Shown here one piece after another: positions 1 to 6,747 of a stretch of DNA of 8,316 nt. The DNA is taken from NCBI GenBank assembly GCA_902803345.1, contig CADCPV010000320.1:1-8316 (forward strand), in the 5' to 3' direction. The first letter of the stretch is position 1. Each line of letters opens with the position of its first letter. The position numbers and the translations under genes were made by a program. The notes beneath the pieces were generated by a model, which was not told the DNA's origin, did not search any database, and was given only the letters and a program-made list of their open reading frames with translations. This DNA comes from an uncultured Eubacteriales bacterium. Its GTDB lineage: Bacteria > Bacillota_A > Clostridia > Lachnospirales > Lachnospiraceae.

Positions 1-1059
1 TGCAAACAGATCTGCGTATTTTCTTCTGGAATACTCGTACATCTCGTCGGAGAAGGCCGGCGTCATGGCGAAGGATCCGTAGTGGGAGAGAACGGCCGGC
101 TTTCCGGGCACAGAGTAGTCGTCGACGAATTTGCGGGCGATTTGGCGCTGTTCCTCTTCAGAGGTGGTTTCGGGATCGAATTTGTCCGGCCAGACGGCAA
201 AGATGATCTGATCGCCGTAGTTGTCGTAGAGCTGTTTGATGTTGTTCATGGTCTGCGGCGCCCACATGTCGAAGCCGCCGTCGATGAAGCACTGGATCCG
301 GTCCTCGTTGTGGCCGCAGGAATGCAGCGTCGCTTTCCGGCCCCAGGAATGGATGTGGTCGGTGAGCTTTTTCATAAAGGGGACAAAGAGTTCATACGCG
401 ACGTCCTGCGAGAAGAACGGCGCGGCCTGGGAACCCCAGTCATCGTGGATGTTGATGAAGTCCATCAGCGGATACAGTTCGCAGAGCTTATCAATGACTT
501 TGCAGGCAAGATCGGTGGTGGCTGCGAAAAGCTCCTTGATCGCATCCTCCTGTTCTTCGTCGATCAGCGCGACGGCCGCTTCCATGAAGTCCATGAAGGA
601 GATCAGGCGCTCGAACCAGAATCCGTTGACAAGGGACATTTCGTGAGAGAAGCGTGGGTCGAGGGAAACCGCTTTGGCTTCCTCCTCCCAGCCCCAGTCG
701 GAGATATCCGGAATGATGATCTTTTCCTTCCAGTTGTTCACGTCGTCAAGAAGCGGTGTGCCCGGGCGGACGATTGATCCGCCGGCGGACTCCACGAATT
801 CCCACTCGATGCCAAAGACATCCGTGACGTCGGCGTGCAGGCCGCGGCCGAGATGAGTGCTGTAAACCTGGGAGCCCATCATTCGAAGCTCGCTGAAGTA
901 GGGCATCCAGAAGGGCTTTTTGTCATAATACAGGGAAATGATGTTTTCCCGGGGTGTGACAGGCGTGTTTCGGATCGGTGAACCGGGCCGCTGGCCGAAG
1001 CCGGGAGTTGTCCCGATCACGTCAAGCTCGGTTTTGACGAATGGAATTTTGCGGAACAT
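1..1059 (-). CDS. UroD-fold corrinoid methyltransferase, copy 2 (3' end cut by window edge)
   Basis: This is an open frame of 353 codons that reaches the left edge without a stop. It starts at an ATG preceded by GGAGGA about 9 bases upstream. The protein belongs to the uroporphyrinogen decarboxylase superfamily (MtaA/CmuA-type methyltransferases), not HemE, because the N-terminal RQAGR-type arginine motif of HemE is absent. Visible landmarks are TPREN near residue 36, FERLISF near 149-155, HDDWGSQ at 205-211 followed by APFFS, and HSCG at 246-249. The HxC pair matches two of the zinc ligands of MtaA/MtbA. No cysteine follows C257, so the usual third ligand is missing; H326, just before YGSFA, is a possible substitute. 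The inferred role is cytoplasmic transfer of a methyl group from an unknown donor to the operon's corrinoid protein. The gene aligns along its whole length with the neighbour at 1135-2217 but is clearly divergent from it. Since that neighbour has 360 residues, only a few codons are probably missing here. Family confidence is high; substrate is unknown. Confidence 0.88.
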   Translation of the reverse strand, partial: MFRKIPFVKTELDVIGTTPGFGQRPGSPIRNTPVTPRENIISLYYDKKPFWMPYFSELRMMGSQVYSTHLGRGLHADVTDVFGIEWEFVESAGGSIVRPGTPLLDDVNNWKEKIIIPDISDWGWEEEAKAVSLDPRFSHEMSLVNGFWFERLISFMDFMEAAVALIDEEQEDAIKELFAATTDLACKVIDKLCELYPLMDFINIHDDWGSQAAPFFSQDVAYELFVPFMKKLTDHIHSWGRKATLHSCGHNEDRIQCFIDGGFDMWAPQTMNNIKQLYDNYGDQIIFAVWPDKFDPETTSEEEQRQIARKFVDDYSVPGKPAVLSHYGSFAMTPAFSDEMYEYSRRKYADLFA

Positions 1060-1085
1060 GATTGGTTTTCCTCCGAAAATGGTGT

Positions 1086-1120
1086 AAAAGAAAGCTGCCC
1101 CGAAAAAGTGGTGCAGCTTT
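1086..1120 (-). terminator. Terminator-like hairpin between the two UroD-fold genes
   Basis: Perfect 8-base arms AAAGCTGC (1091-1098) and GCAGCTTT (1113-1120) enclose a 14-base loop. Read on the minus strand, the hairpin lies shortly after the TAA of the upstream gene and is followed by TCTTTT, a short interrupted U tract. Read on the plus strand it is followed by six T, so it could work in both directions, although no plus-strand gene is supported here. It ends about 27 bases before the next start codon, which leaves little room for a new promoter. It may therefore be a leaky terminator or attenuator that lowers expression of the last gene, or an mRNA processing or stability element. The hairpin is seen directly; termination is inferred. 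Confidence 0.6.
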
Positions 1121-1134
1121 TTTCTATGCAGCCG

Positions 1135-2217
1135 TTAGTTTGCGCGGCCGCATTTGGCGATGCGGGAGAATTCGTAAAGGGATTCCCGGACACCGGGAGC
1201 AGCCATCATGGTGCTCGCAAAGCCGCCGTATACGCGGTAAGAGTTGAAAGTATCGATGAATTCTCTGCAGGCTTCGCGGACTTCTTCTTCAGTTGAACTG
1301 CTGTCGATCGTAATCGGGTAGGCACCGAAGATCATCTTGTCGCCGTATCTTTCGACGAGCATCTTCTTGTCGTTCATCGGCTGGCCGTTCCACATATCGA
1401 CGCCGGCTTCGATCATCGCAGGCACAAGCATTTCGTTTTTCCCGCAGGAATGCAGCTCGAAATAGATGCCCAGGTCATGGGCCGCATCGACAATCCGTTT
1501 CAGGTAGGGTACGAGCATCTCACGGACAGTATCCAGCGAGAAGAAAGGCGCGCGCTGCGAACCCCAGTCGTCGTGGAATGTCAGGATATCGATGTGATAG
1601 TATTCCTTGTACTTCCGGATGATCTTCGGATAGAAATCAGCGAGCCGGTCAAAGAGACGGTGCACTGCTTCCTGCTCGTCCTCGTCAATCATGGCAACGA
1701 GCGCTTCACTCATTTCGACGAACGAGATCAGGCGTTCAAAAAGGCCGTTCAGGATCGTGGCGCCGAGGAGGAGATCCTTCTGCTCTATCAGGGCTCGGTT
1801 CTTTTCTGCGCTTGCGGCCCAGTCCCAGGAATCGGGATCGGGGAATTCGATATAGTCTTCCCATTCGGTAATGTCGGGGACTTTGGGGTTGCCGGGGCGG
1901 ACCATGGAGCCGCGTACCTGCGGAACCCATTCCCACTCAACGCCGAACATGTCCGGACCGCCGCCGTCTTTGTTGGGGTCAAAACCGGTCATATCGAAAA
2001 CAAAGCCGCGGGCGATGTTGTCTTTCACAATAGCGGGAGTAACGCTGAGCGTGTCCCGTGCGAGCGGCATCCATAAGGGCTCTTCGCCGCGCAGGAACAT
2101 AAGATAGTTTTCGCGTGGGGAGATCGGGGTCGAAAGGAGCGGATACGCGCCTCTTCCGAGGTTTATGGTCTGCCCTGCGACTTTAAGTTCTTCCTTACGG
2201 AAAGGAATTCTTTCCAT
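1135..2217 (-). CDS. UroD-fold corrinoid methyltransferase, copy 1
   Basis: This encodes a 360-residue protein of the uroporphyrinogen decarboxylase superfamily, in the branch that uses corrinoid proteins. An in-frame ATG at 2250 would add 11 residues, but the ATG at 2217 has AGGAGG seven bases upstream and gives an N-terminus (MERIPFRKEEL) that matches the paralogue's MFRKIPFVKTEL, so it is chosen. Landmarks are SPREN near 33-37, FERLISF at 160-166, HDDWGSQ at 215-221 followed by APFFS, and HSCG at 256-259. H256 and C258 correspond to the HxC zinc pair of MtaA/MtbA. Where those enzymes carry the third ligand cysteine this protein appears to have YGGFAS (330-335); the later cysteines are C317 and C356. 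It lies 45 bases downstream of the corrinoid protein gene, which is its likely methyl acceptor. It is probably the substrate-specific methyltransferase (MT I role). The methyl donor (methoxyaromatic, methylamine, betaine or other) cannot be read from the sequence. Confidence 0.9.
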   Translation of the reverse strand: MERIPFRKEELKVAGQTINLGRGAYPLLSTPISPRENYLMFLRGEEPLWMPLARDTLSVTPAIVKDNIARGFVFDMTGFDPNKDGGGPDMFGVEWEWVPQVRGSMVRPGNPKVPDITEWEDYIEFPDPDSWDWAASAEKNRALIEQKDLLLGATILNGLFERLISFVEMSEALVAMIDEDEQEAVHRLFDRLADFYPKIIRKYKEYYHIDILTFHDDWGSQRAPFFSLDTVREMLVPYLKRIVDAAHDLGIYFELHSCGKNEMLVPAMIEAGVDMWNGQPMNDKKMLVERYGDKMIFGAYPITIDSSSTEEEVREACREFIDTFNSYRVYGGFASTMMAAPGVRESLYEFSRIAKCGRAN

Positions 2218-2224
2218 GCATTTG

Positions 2225-2230
2225 CCTCCT
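2225..2230 (-). promoter_or_regulatory. Ribosome binding site that fixes the start of UroD-fold copy 1
   Basis: On the minus strand this reads AGGAGG, seven bases before the ATG at 2217. The alternative ATG at 2250 lies upstream of this site and would place it inside the coding sequence, so the shorter protein is preferred. Confidence 0.85.
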
Positions 2231-2262
2231 CTTACTGTCTGATGCGTCATCTGCCGCCGGGA

Positions 2263-2898
2263 TCAGCCTGCCACGAATTTTTTTGCGACACTTGCACAGG
2301 TCGCAGCATCAGCGGTATAGGCATCAGCGCCGATTTCCTCAGCAAACTCCTGGGTGATCGGGGCTCCGCCGACCATGACCTTGAAATCAGCCCGGTTCGG
2401 GGCGGCATTCAGTGCTTCCACCGTAGCCTTCATCGCAGGCATTGTGGTCGTCAGAAGTGCAGACACGCCGACGATCTTGACGGCGGGATCCTGCGCAGCT
2501 TCCACGAAGCGCTCCGCGGGAACATCAACGCCGAGATCCAGGACTTCAAAGCCGGCAGATTCGACCATCAGGCAGACAAGGTTTTTGCCGATGTCGTGCA
2601 GGTCGCCCTGGACGGTTCCGATGACAGCCTTTCCGATTGAAACATCTGCGTCTCCGCCAAGCGACGGTTTCAGAACTTCAACGCCCTTCTTCATAGCACG
2701 GGCAGCAACCAGCATTTCCGGAACGAAAATCTCGTTGTTTTTGAACTTCTCGCCGACAACGCTCATGGCGTCAATCATGCCTTTGTTGAGAATCTCAACG
2801 GGATCGATGCCCTCATCGAGTGCTTCTTCAACAAGACCGGGTACCAGTTTCGCCTTTCCGCGTTCCACGGCGGAGGCGATTTCTTCGAGTTTAGACAT
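2263..2898 (-). CDS. Methyl-carrying corrinoid protein (B12-binding, MtaC/MttC-like)
   Basis: This encodes a 211-residue protein with the two-domain layout of methyltransferase corrinoid proteins. Residues 1 to about 88 form a helical cap domain (B12-binding-2 type). Residues from about 90 to the end form a Rossmann-like B12 domain. The base-off/His-on cobalamin signature is intact: GDLHDIG at 98-104, with D99 and H101 (the lower cobalt ligand) and G104. It is followed by SAL at 146-148 and VGGAP at 176-180, which line the nucleotide tail in the family. Length is typical. The start is supported by GGAGG six bases upstream. It would shuttle a methyl group as methyl-Co(III) between the UroD-fold methyltransferase(s) and the folate methyltransferase encoded just upstream, and must be kept as Co(I) by an activator. 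It is the only corrinoid protein visible in the window. The family is clear; its exact partner substrate class (methanol, amine or methoxyaryl) is not. Confidence 0.95.
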   Translation of the reverse strand: MSKLEEIASAVERGKAKLVPGLVEEALDEGIDPVEILNKGMIDAMSVVGEKFKNNEIFVPEMLVAARAMKKGVEVLKPSLGGDADVSIGKAVIGTVQGDLHDIGKNLVCLMVESAGFEVLDLGVDVPAERFVEAAQDPAVKIVGVSALLTTTMPAMKATVEALNAAPNRADFKVMVGGAPITQEFAEEIGADAYTADAATCASVAKKFVAG

Positions 2899-2954
2899 AG
2901 TAATCCTCCATTCAGTCTTTCTCAGGTAGTATGCTTAACGGATTCTGCCCGTTG

Positions 2955-3764
2955 TCAGTCTTTGGGCAGCGGTCCGATCAGTCCTTCACGGAAGGCGCCG
3001 ATGTATTCCATGCAGTAATCATCGAGGCCCATGCAGGCTTCCGCTGCGTAGATCGCGCCGCGCATGTCGCGGTTCATCGGGTCCAGGATGCCTGCGTCCA
3101 TGCCTGCTGCGATCGCAAGGGTGGCGAAGGTCTGGTTGATGAGTGCACGGGCGGGCAAGTTGAAGGAAATATTGCTGATGGCGCCGACGATATGAACGTC
3201 CTCGTCCCGCTCACGGATTCCCTTGATGGTATCCACGACGGTGGAAATGCCGTCCTCGGAAGTGCAGAGCATCTCAACCAGCGGATCGATGAATAGGCGG
3301 TTATGGGCAATGCCGTACTTGTCCGCTTCCGCGAGGATACGTTCAAAGACCTCAAGACGCCTTTCAGCGGTGGCCGGAATACCCTTTTCATCGGAGCAGA
3401 GCGCGATGCATTTCCAGCGAGTGCCGGCGATTGCGGGGAAGATCTTGGAAATCTTATCTCCTTCCATCGAAACCGAGTTGATGAGACCGGGCTTTTTGAC
3501 GTACTTCATCGCCTTGACGATTGTATCGGGGCTCGGGGAATCGAGGCAGATCGGCAAATCGGATTCTTCCTGCACAAGATCAAGCATCCATTTGAGGGTT
3601 TCTTCCTCAACATCCTCCGGAACCGACGCACACACGTCCAGGTAATCAGCGCCTGCTTCTTCCTGCTTTGCCGCCAGCGACCGGATCCTCTTTTCGTTTC
3701 TTTCCGCGATCGCCTTGCCGACCGAGGGAATCGAACCATTGAGTTTTTCGCCAATGATAATCAT
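2955..3764 (-). CDS. Methyltetrahydrofolate:corrinoid methyltransferase (AcsE/MtrH-like, MT II role)
   Basis: This encodes a 269-residue single-domain protein of the pterin-binding (DHPS-like TIM barrel) family, close in length to AcsE/MeTr and to the MtvA/MtgA type enzymes. The N-terminus MIIIGEKLNG is the typical family opening. The folate-binding residues known from the Moorella enzyme have counterparts at nearly the same positions: D75 in CLDSPSPD, N96 in LINSVS, D160 in LFIDPLVE and N198 in AISNISFNLP. In this operon it most likely moves the methyl group from methyl-corrinoid to tetrahydrofolate, giving methyl-THF for acetogenesis or one-carbon use; the reverse direction is chemically possible. 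An AAGGAGC site lies eight bases before the ATG. It sits 33 bases after the DUF2284-like gene and 56 bases before the corrinoid gene. Being the bona fide AcsE of the Wood-Ljungdahl cluster is less likely, since no CODH/ACS or corrinoid iron-sulfur protein genes are adjacent. Confidence 0.9.
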   Translation of the reverse strand: MIIIGEKLNGSIPSVGKAIAERNEKRIRSLAAKQEEAGADYLDVCASVPEDVEEETLKWMLDLVQEESDLPICLDSPSPDTIVKAMKYVKKPGLINSVSMEGDKISKIFPAIAGTRWKCIALCSDEKGIPATAERRLEVFERILAEADKYGIAHNRLFIDPLVEMLCTSEDGISTVVDTIKGIRERDEDVHIVGAISNISFNLPARALINQTFATLAIAAGMDAGILDPMNRDMRGAIYAAEACMGLDDYCMEYIGAFREGLIGPLPKD

Positions 3765-3786
3765 GCGTATTTGCTCCTTTCACTTG

Positions 3787-3801
3787 ATAAAAACTTTTTA
3801 T
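3787..3801. repeat. Short AT-rich palindrome between DUF2284-like and folate methyltransferase genes
   Basis: The sequence ATAAAAA, one central base, then TTTTTAT forms a 15-base near-perfect palindrome in the 33-base gap, overlapping the TAA of the upstream gene. It is the most AT-rich spot in the window. It has no GC stem, so it is unlikely to be a strong terminator. It could be a protein-binding site, an RNA processing site, or chance. Confidence 0.35.
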
Positions 3802-4331
3802 AATAAACAGCATCCGACGAATGCTATTGTATTCTCCCCATAATAGTACGGAACATTGTTTTTGGTGCAGACTTCGCTGACCAGCATGCCGTAGCCTTCC
3901 ATTGAGGAGAAGGCTTTCTCGGGGAAACGGCAGGGCTCAGGATAGTTGCACTTTTCGCAGACCGTACAGCCGCCCGCGCCGAGGCACAGGGCTTTTGGAT
4001 AAACGGATTTCACGAGTTCAGCCATCCGCATGAAATTCTGTTTGTGTCGGGCGGCGGTGTCCATCATCGCCTCATAATCCATGGAATCTTCAAGCTGTCC
4101 GATGGTCTGAATGATCACGCCTTCTTCACAGCGCGCAATTACGCTCCGGCAGTACGAAAGATCGCCGCATGCCGGCGGGCAGGTCCAGTTATGGCCGTAA
4201 GCCTTGCATTTGCCTTCGGCGCACATTTCGCGCACCTCTTCATGGAGCAGGATTGTTTTCGGATCGAGCTTCACGGCGGCGTCAAAGCCGGCTTCCTTGC
4301 CGAGTTCAATCATTTTTTCCGTTACAGTCAT
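3798..4331 (-). CDS. Cysteine-rich DUF2284-like putative metal/Fe-S protein
   Basis: This encodes a 177-residue soluble protein with 14 cysteines: C37, C42, C51, C55, C61, C68, C116, C122, C125, C128, C134, C155 and the pair C174-C175 near the end. The segments CKAYGHNWTCPPAC (42-55) and CTVCEKC (122-128) followed by EPC (132-134) look like metal or Fe-S ligand sets, and the pattern fits the DUF2284 family of predicted metal-binding proteins. Function is not established. Its ATG overlaps the stop of the activator gene (ATGA, four shared bases), with GGAGG just upstream, so the two are translationally coupled. A role as electron carrier to the activator, or as a metallochaperone or corrinoid-handling factor, is an inference from this coupling. 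There is no signal peptide or membrane segment. Assignment to the family is from pattern memory and is fairly sure; the function is open. Confidence 0.8.
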   Translation of the reverse strand: MTVTEKMIELGKEAGFDAAVKLDPKTILLHEEVREMCAEGKCKAYGHNWTCPPACGDLSYCRSVIARCEEGVIIQTIGQLEDSMDYEAMMDTAARHKQNFMRMAELVKSVYPKALCLGAGGCTVCEKCNYPEPCRFPEKAFSSMEGYGMLVSEVCTKNNVPYYYGENTIAFVGCCLL

Positions 4332-6106
4332 AATTCCTCCGGAAACATCAGTTCTTCTACGAAGCGGTCCTGGAAATCAGGACTGGATGCGAGTTCGATA
4401 AATTCTGTACGGGCTGCCATTTCGGCCGAGCGCCGGAAGCAGCGTTCACTGAGAGCACATTTCAGGGCGCCGGCGCCGGCAGCATTTCCGACGGCCTCGA
4501 TCCGGGGCAGAAGCACGCTTGGGATCAGACCGATTGCACAGGCACTTTCCGGTGACATATAGTTGCCGAAGGCTCCCGCGATCAGAACTTTCTGGATGTC
4601 CGTCACCGGGCGGCCAAGGTGTTCGAGCATCAGGGCGATTCCCGCGGCCATTGCGCCTTTGGCAAGCTGGACTTCACGGATGTCCTTCTGGCTCAGGTAG
4701 ATGCAGGATCCGATATCACTTTCGGTTTCATCCGCGATGACGAAGCAGCGAAGGCCTTCCATTGTCTGCAGCCTTCTGGAGAGCGGCTGCGCTTCCTTTG
4801 GAAGATCCTCCGGGTCCGAAAAGCGCCCGGTTTCGTCCAGAATCCCTGCCCGAAGAAGCGCCGCGGTAAGGTCCAGCAGGCCGGAACCGCAGATTCCGCG
4901 GGGCTTTCCCGATCCGATCACGGAATACCGAAGGGTTCCGTTTTCAATGGATGCGTGATCAATTGCGCCTGAAGCACCGCGCATACCGAAGGTAATCTTC
5001 GCGCCCTCGAAAGCCGGGCCGGCGGCAGTAGAGCAGGCAACAGTCCGGTTTTGGTCGCCGATCACAAGTTCTCCGTTTGTGCCGATGTCGATTGCGAGCG
5101 TCAGTTCATCCCGCTGATCGAAATCACAGGCCAGCATGACGGCTGCGGTATCGGCACCGACGAATCCGGCAATACATGGAAGCACAAAGAGCTTAGCCCG
5201 CGGATTTGCCGTAATGCCGTAATCCGCAGCATTCAGGACCAGCGGTTCGGCAATCGATGGGACATAGGGTGAAAGCACGAGGCTTTCGGGATCGATGCCG
5301 AGAAACAGGTGGTGCATGCAGGTATTTCCGACGACCGTGAGCGAGAATACGTCCTCCCGTTCAGCGTTCGCTTTTCGAAGCGCGTCGGAAAGAAGCTCGT
5401 TGACTGCTTTTCGGATGGCAGCGGACAGCGCTTCCGTCGAATGCTGCAGCGCGTAATTCGCACGGCTGATGACGTCGGCGCCGAATTCCGTCTGCGGATT
5501 CAGCATGCTGTTTGTCACGAGGACGCTGCCGCTTTCCTGATCTGAAAGATACAATACCACGGTAGTGGTTCCGATGTCAACTGCAGCGGTGAGAAGCCGC
5601 CCGCCTTTACGAAGCGTCAGAAGCTCATCTTTGTAAAGAACCGCCTGCGGTCTGTACTGCAGTGTCTCAAGTGTTTTCCCGAGACCGTCAGAAAGCGCCG
5701 GATCCGGGCGGATCCCGGGGCAGCCTGCATTTTCGACTGCGGCTTTCAGCCGCGCCCAGTCGGATGTTGGATTCTGAAGAGTTGCCCGCTCCACGGTAAG
5801 ATCGAGCGTGTGGATCGCAGGACAGAGCTCTGCCGGCGCACTGTTTCCTTCTGTCAGGATCCGGTGCTCGGCATCGGAGGTGAAGAACACGGTCATATCG
5901 CGGTTCACCTTCGTCTCGCAGGCGAGGACACTTTTCCGTTTTCCGTTTTCGTCAAGGATTTCCACGCGGCATTTTCCGCAGACACCGACACCGCCGCAGG
6001 GGGCATCCGGCCTGAGGTCCGCAGCGATCTCCGCCGCAAGGAGCGTAGTGCCCTCCCGGACCGTGATCGAGTCATTCTGAAGTGGGAAACTGACTTTATA
6101 CAGCAT
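4328..6106 (-). CDS. Reductive activator of corrinoid protein, RACo-like (2Fe-2S + ASKHA ATPase, DUF4445)
   Basis: This encodes a 592-residue protein matching the layout of RACo-type corrinoid reductive activators (the Carboxydothermus RACo is of similar size). Residues 1 to about 90 form an adrenodoxin-like 2Fe-2S domain with cysteines 37, 43, 46 and 63 (CX5CX2CX16C). A linker and middle region follow, then an actin-like ATPase part with VDIGTTT (176-182), IDIGTNGE (339-346), AGPAFEGA (362-369), GICGSGLLD (404-412) and LIAGAFGNY (508-516). The family uses ATP hydrolysis to drive uphill electron transfer from the Fe-S cluster to Co(II) of the corrinoid protein, restoring Co(I). The gene starts 14 bases after the DUF3786-like gene with a GAGAGGA site about nine bases upstream, and ends in a four-base overlap with the DUF2284-like gene. 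RamA-type activators, which carry C-terminal 4Fe-4S ferredoxin motifs instead, are excluded by the domain order. The physiological electron donor is not visible. Confidence 0.93.
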   Translation of the reverse strand: MLYKVSFPLQNDSITVREGTTLLAAEIAADLRPDAPCGGVGVCGKCRVEILDENGKRKSVLACETKVNRDMTVFFTSDAEHRILTEGNSAPAELCPAIHTLDLTVERATLQNPTSDWARLKAAVENAGCPGIRPDPALSDGLGKTLETLQYRPQAVLYKDELLTLRKGGRLLTAAVDIGTTTVVLYLSDQESGSVLVTNSMLNPQTEFGADVISRANYALQHSTEALSAAIRKAVNELLSDALRKANAEREDVFSLTVVGNTCMHHLFLGIDPESLVLSPYVPSIAEPLVLNAADYGITANPRAKLFVLPCIAGFVGADTAAVMLACDFDQRDELTLAIDIGTNGELVIGDQNRTVACSTAAGPAFEGAKITFGMRGASGAIDHASIENGTLRYSVIGSGKPRGICGSGLLDLTAALLRAGILDETGRFSDPEDLPKEAQPLSRRLQTMEGLRCFVIADETESDIGSCIYLSQKDIREVQLAKGAMAAGIALMLEHLGRPVTDIQKVLIAGAFGNYMSPESACAIGLIPSVLLPRIEAVGNAAGAGALKCALSERCFRRSAEMAARTEFIELASSPDFQDRFVEELMFPEEL

Positions 6107-6120
6107 AGCGCTTTGTCCTC

Positions 6121-6744
6121 TCAGGACGCGGACAGAATCTTAATGAAAATATCTCCGATGCAGGCCATATCCTCCGCGGTGAAGGCATAATGGAAATTGT
6201 CGGAAAAGAGTATCTGCGCCGACGGCGGAAATTCTTCGTCGGCATTCCAGATGGAAATCCGGATCGAAAGGCCGGGCATGAATTCGAATTCCCAGCCGAT
6301 ATCGCCCTTTTCATAGGGCTTTCCCTGAAGAGCCTCCATCCGGTGTGCAACCTTTTCGCCTTTTCCCGCAAAGGTATAGGCAAGCCTTTTGATGCAGCGG
6401 TTGTTGAAGTTCGCAAGGTACACGTCACCCCAGGGATTCTCCCGGTAGGAGAGAAATCTTCCGCCGGGCCGGACGAACTGGCCGCAGGTGAGATAGCGAA
6501 GCAGCAGGATATGCCCGAAAGTGTAGCCTGAAAGGCGGTCGCCCTCGCCCGATCGGAAGCGGACGGAAAAGTCCGGATGCGTGATCTCATAGACGCTGTT
6601 CATCAGCGTAAAGAGGAAGACCTTCCGAGCTTCATCGTAGGGGACTGCGGTACGGACGGAAATCTCCAGCGGGTTGGCGTCATGGTAGATTTCAGCGTAA
6701 TGCTTTGCCGGGACATTGTCTTTGTTGTTCTGTACTTCTGCCAT
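6121..6744 (-). CDS. DUF3786-like protein of unknown function
   Basis: This encodes a 207-residue soluble protein with no signal peptide, membrane helix or known catalytic motif. Its most striking feature is the C-terminal part: GDIGWEFEFMPGLSIRISIW (147-166) followed by a WNADEEFPPSAQILF stretch (166-180) and an EDMACIGD segment (191-198). I associate this arrangement with the DUF3786 family of anaerobic bacteria and archaea. Two cysteines besides C195 (C87 and C117) do not form a metal-binding cluster. The ATG at 6744 follows the stop of the upstream activator by three bases and uses a GGAGG site located inside the end of that gene, so the genes are co-transcribed. It sits exactly between the two activators, which suggests an accessory role in corrinoid activation, loading or folding. 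That role is inferred from position only. Family assignment is from recollection of conserved motifs. Confidence 0.7.
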   Translation of the reverse strand: MAEVQNNKDNVPAKHYAEIYHDANPLEISVRTAVPYDEARKVFLFTLMNSVYEITHPDFSVRFRSGEGDRLSGYTFGHILLLRYLTCGQFVRPGGRFLSYRENPWGDVYLANFNNRCIKRLAYTFAGKGEKVAHRMEALQGKPYEKGDIGWEFEFMPGLSIRISIWNADEEFPPSAQILFSDNFHYAFTAEDMACIGDIFIKILSAS

Positions 6745-6747
6745 CTC

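Noticed and set aside
82..777. Long plus-strand open frame of 231 codons opposite UroD-fold copy 2
   Set aside because: It lies wholly antisense to a well-supported gene with conserved motifs, resembles no family I know, and is the usual shadow frame of moderately GC-rich coding DNA.
1450..2076. Plus-strand open frame of 208 codons opposite UroD-fold copy 1
   Set aside because: It lies antisense to the HDDWGSQ/HSCG coding region and has no recognisable domain. The matching shadow opposite the paralogue reflects shared sense-strand codons.
1135..2217. Annotation of the UroD-fold proteins as HemE (heme biosynthesis)
   Set aside because: The HemE N-terminal arginine motif is absent, the HxC metal pair is present, and the neighbours are corrinoid methyl-transfer genes, not heme genes.
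2899..2954. Possible hairpin (AACGG/CCGTT at 2937-2953) between the folate methyltransferase and corrinoid genes
   Set aside because: The stem is only five base pairs with no T tract, too weak to call a terminator or riboswitch. The 56-base gap is also too small for a cobalamin riboswitch.
2955..3764. Dihydropteroate synthase (FolP) as the identity of the pterin-binding protein
   Set aside because: The N-terminal MIIIGEKLNG opening, the D75/N96/D160/N198 set and the adjacent corrinoid protein fit methyl-THF:corrinoid methyltransferases, and no folate synthesis genes are nearby.
6096..6590. Minus-strand open frame of 164 codons overlapping the DUF3786-like gene in another frame
   Set aside because: Its product is rich in Arg, Ser and Pro in the manner of an off-frame translation, it would overlap two supported genes, and it has no matching ribosome binding site context in the operon.
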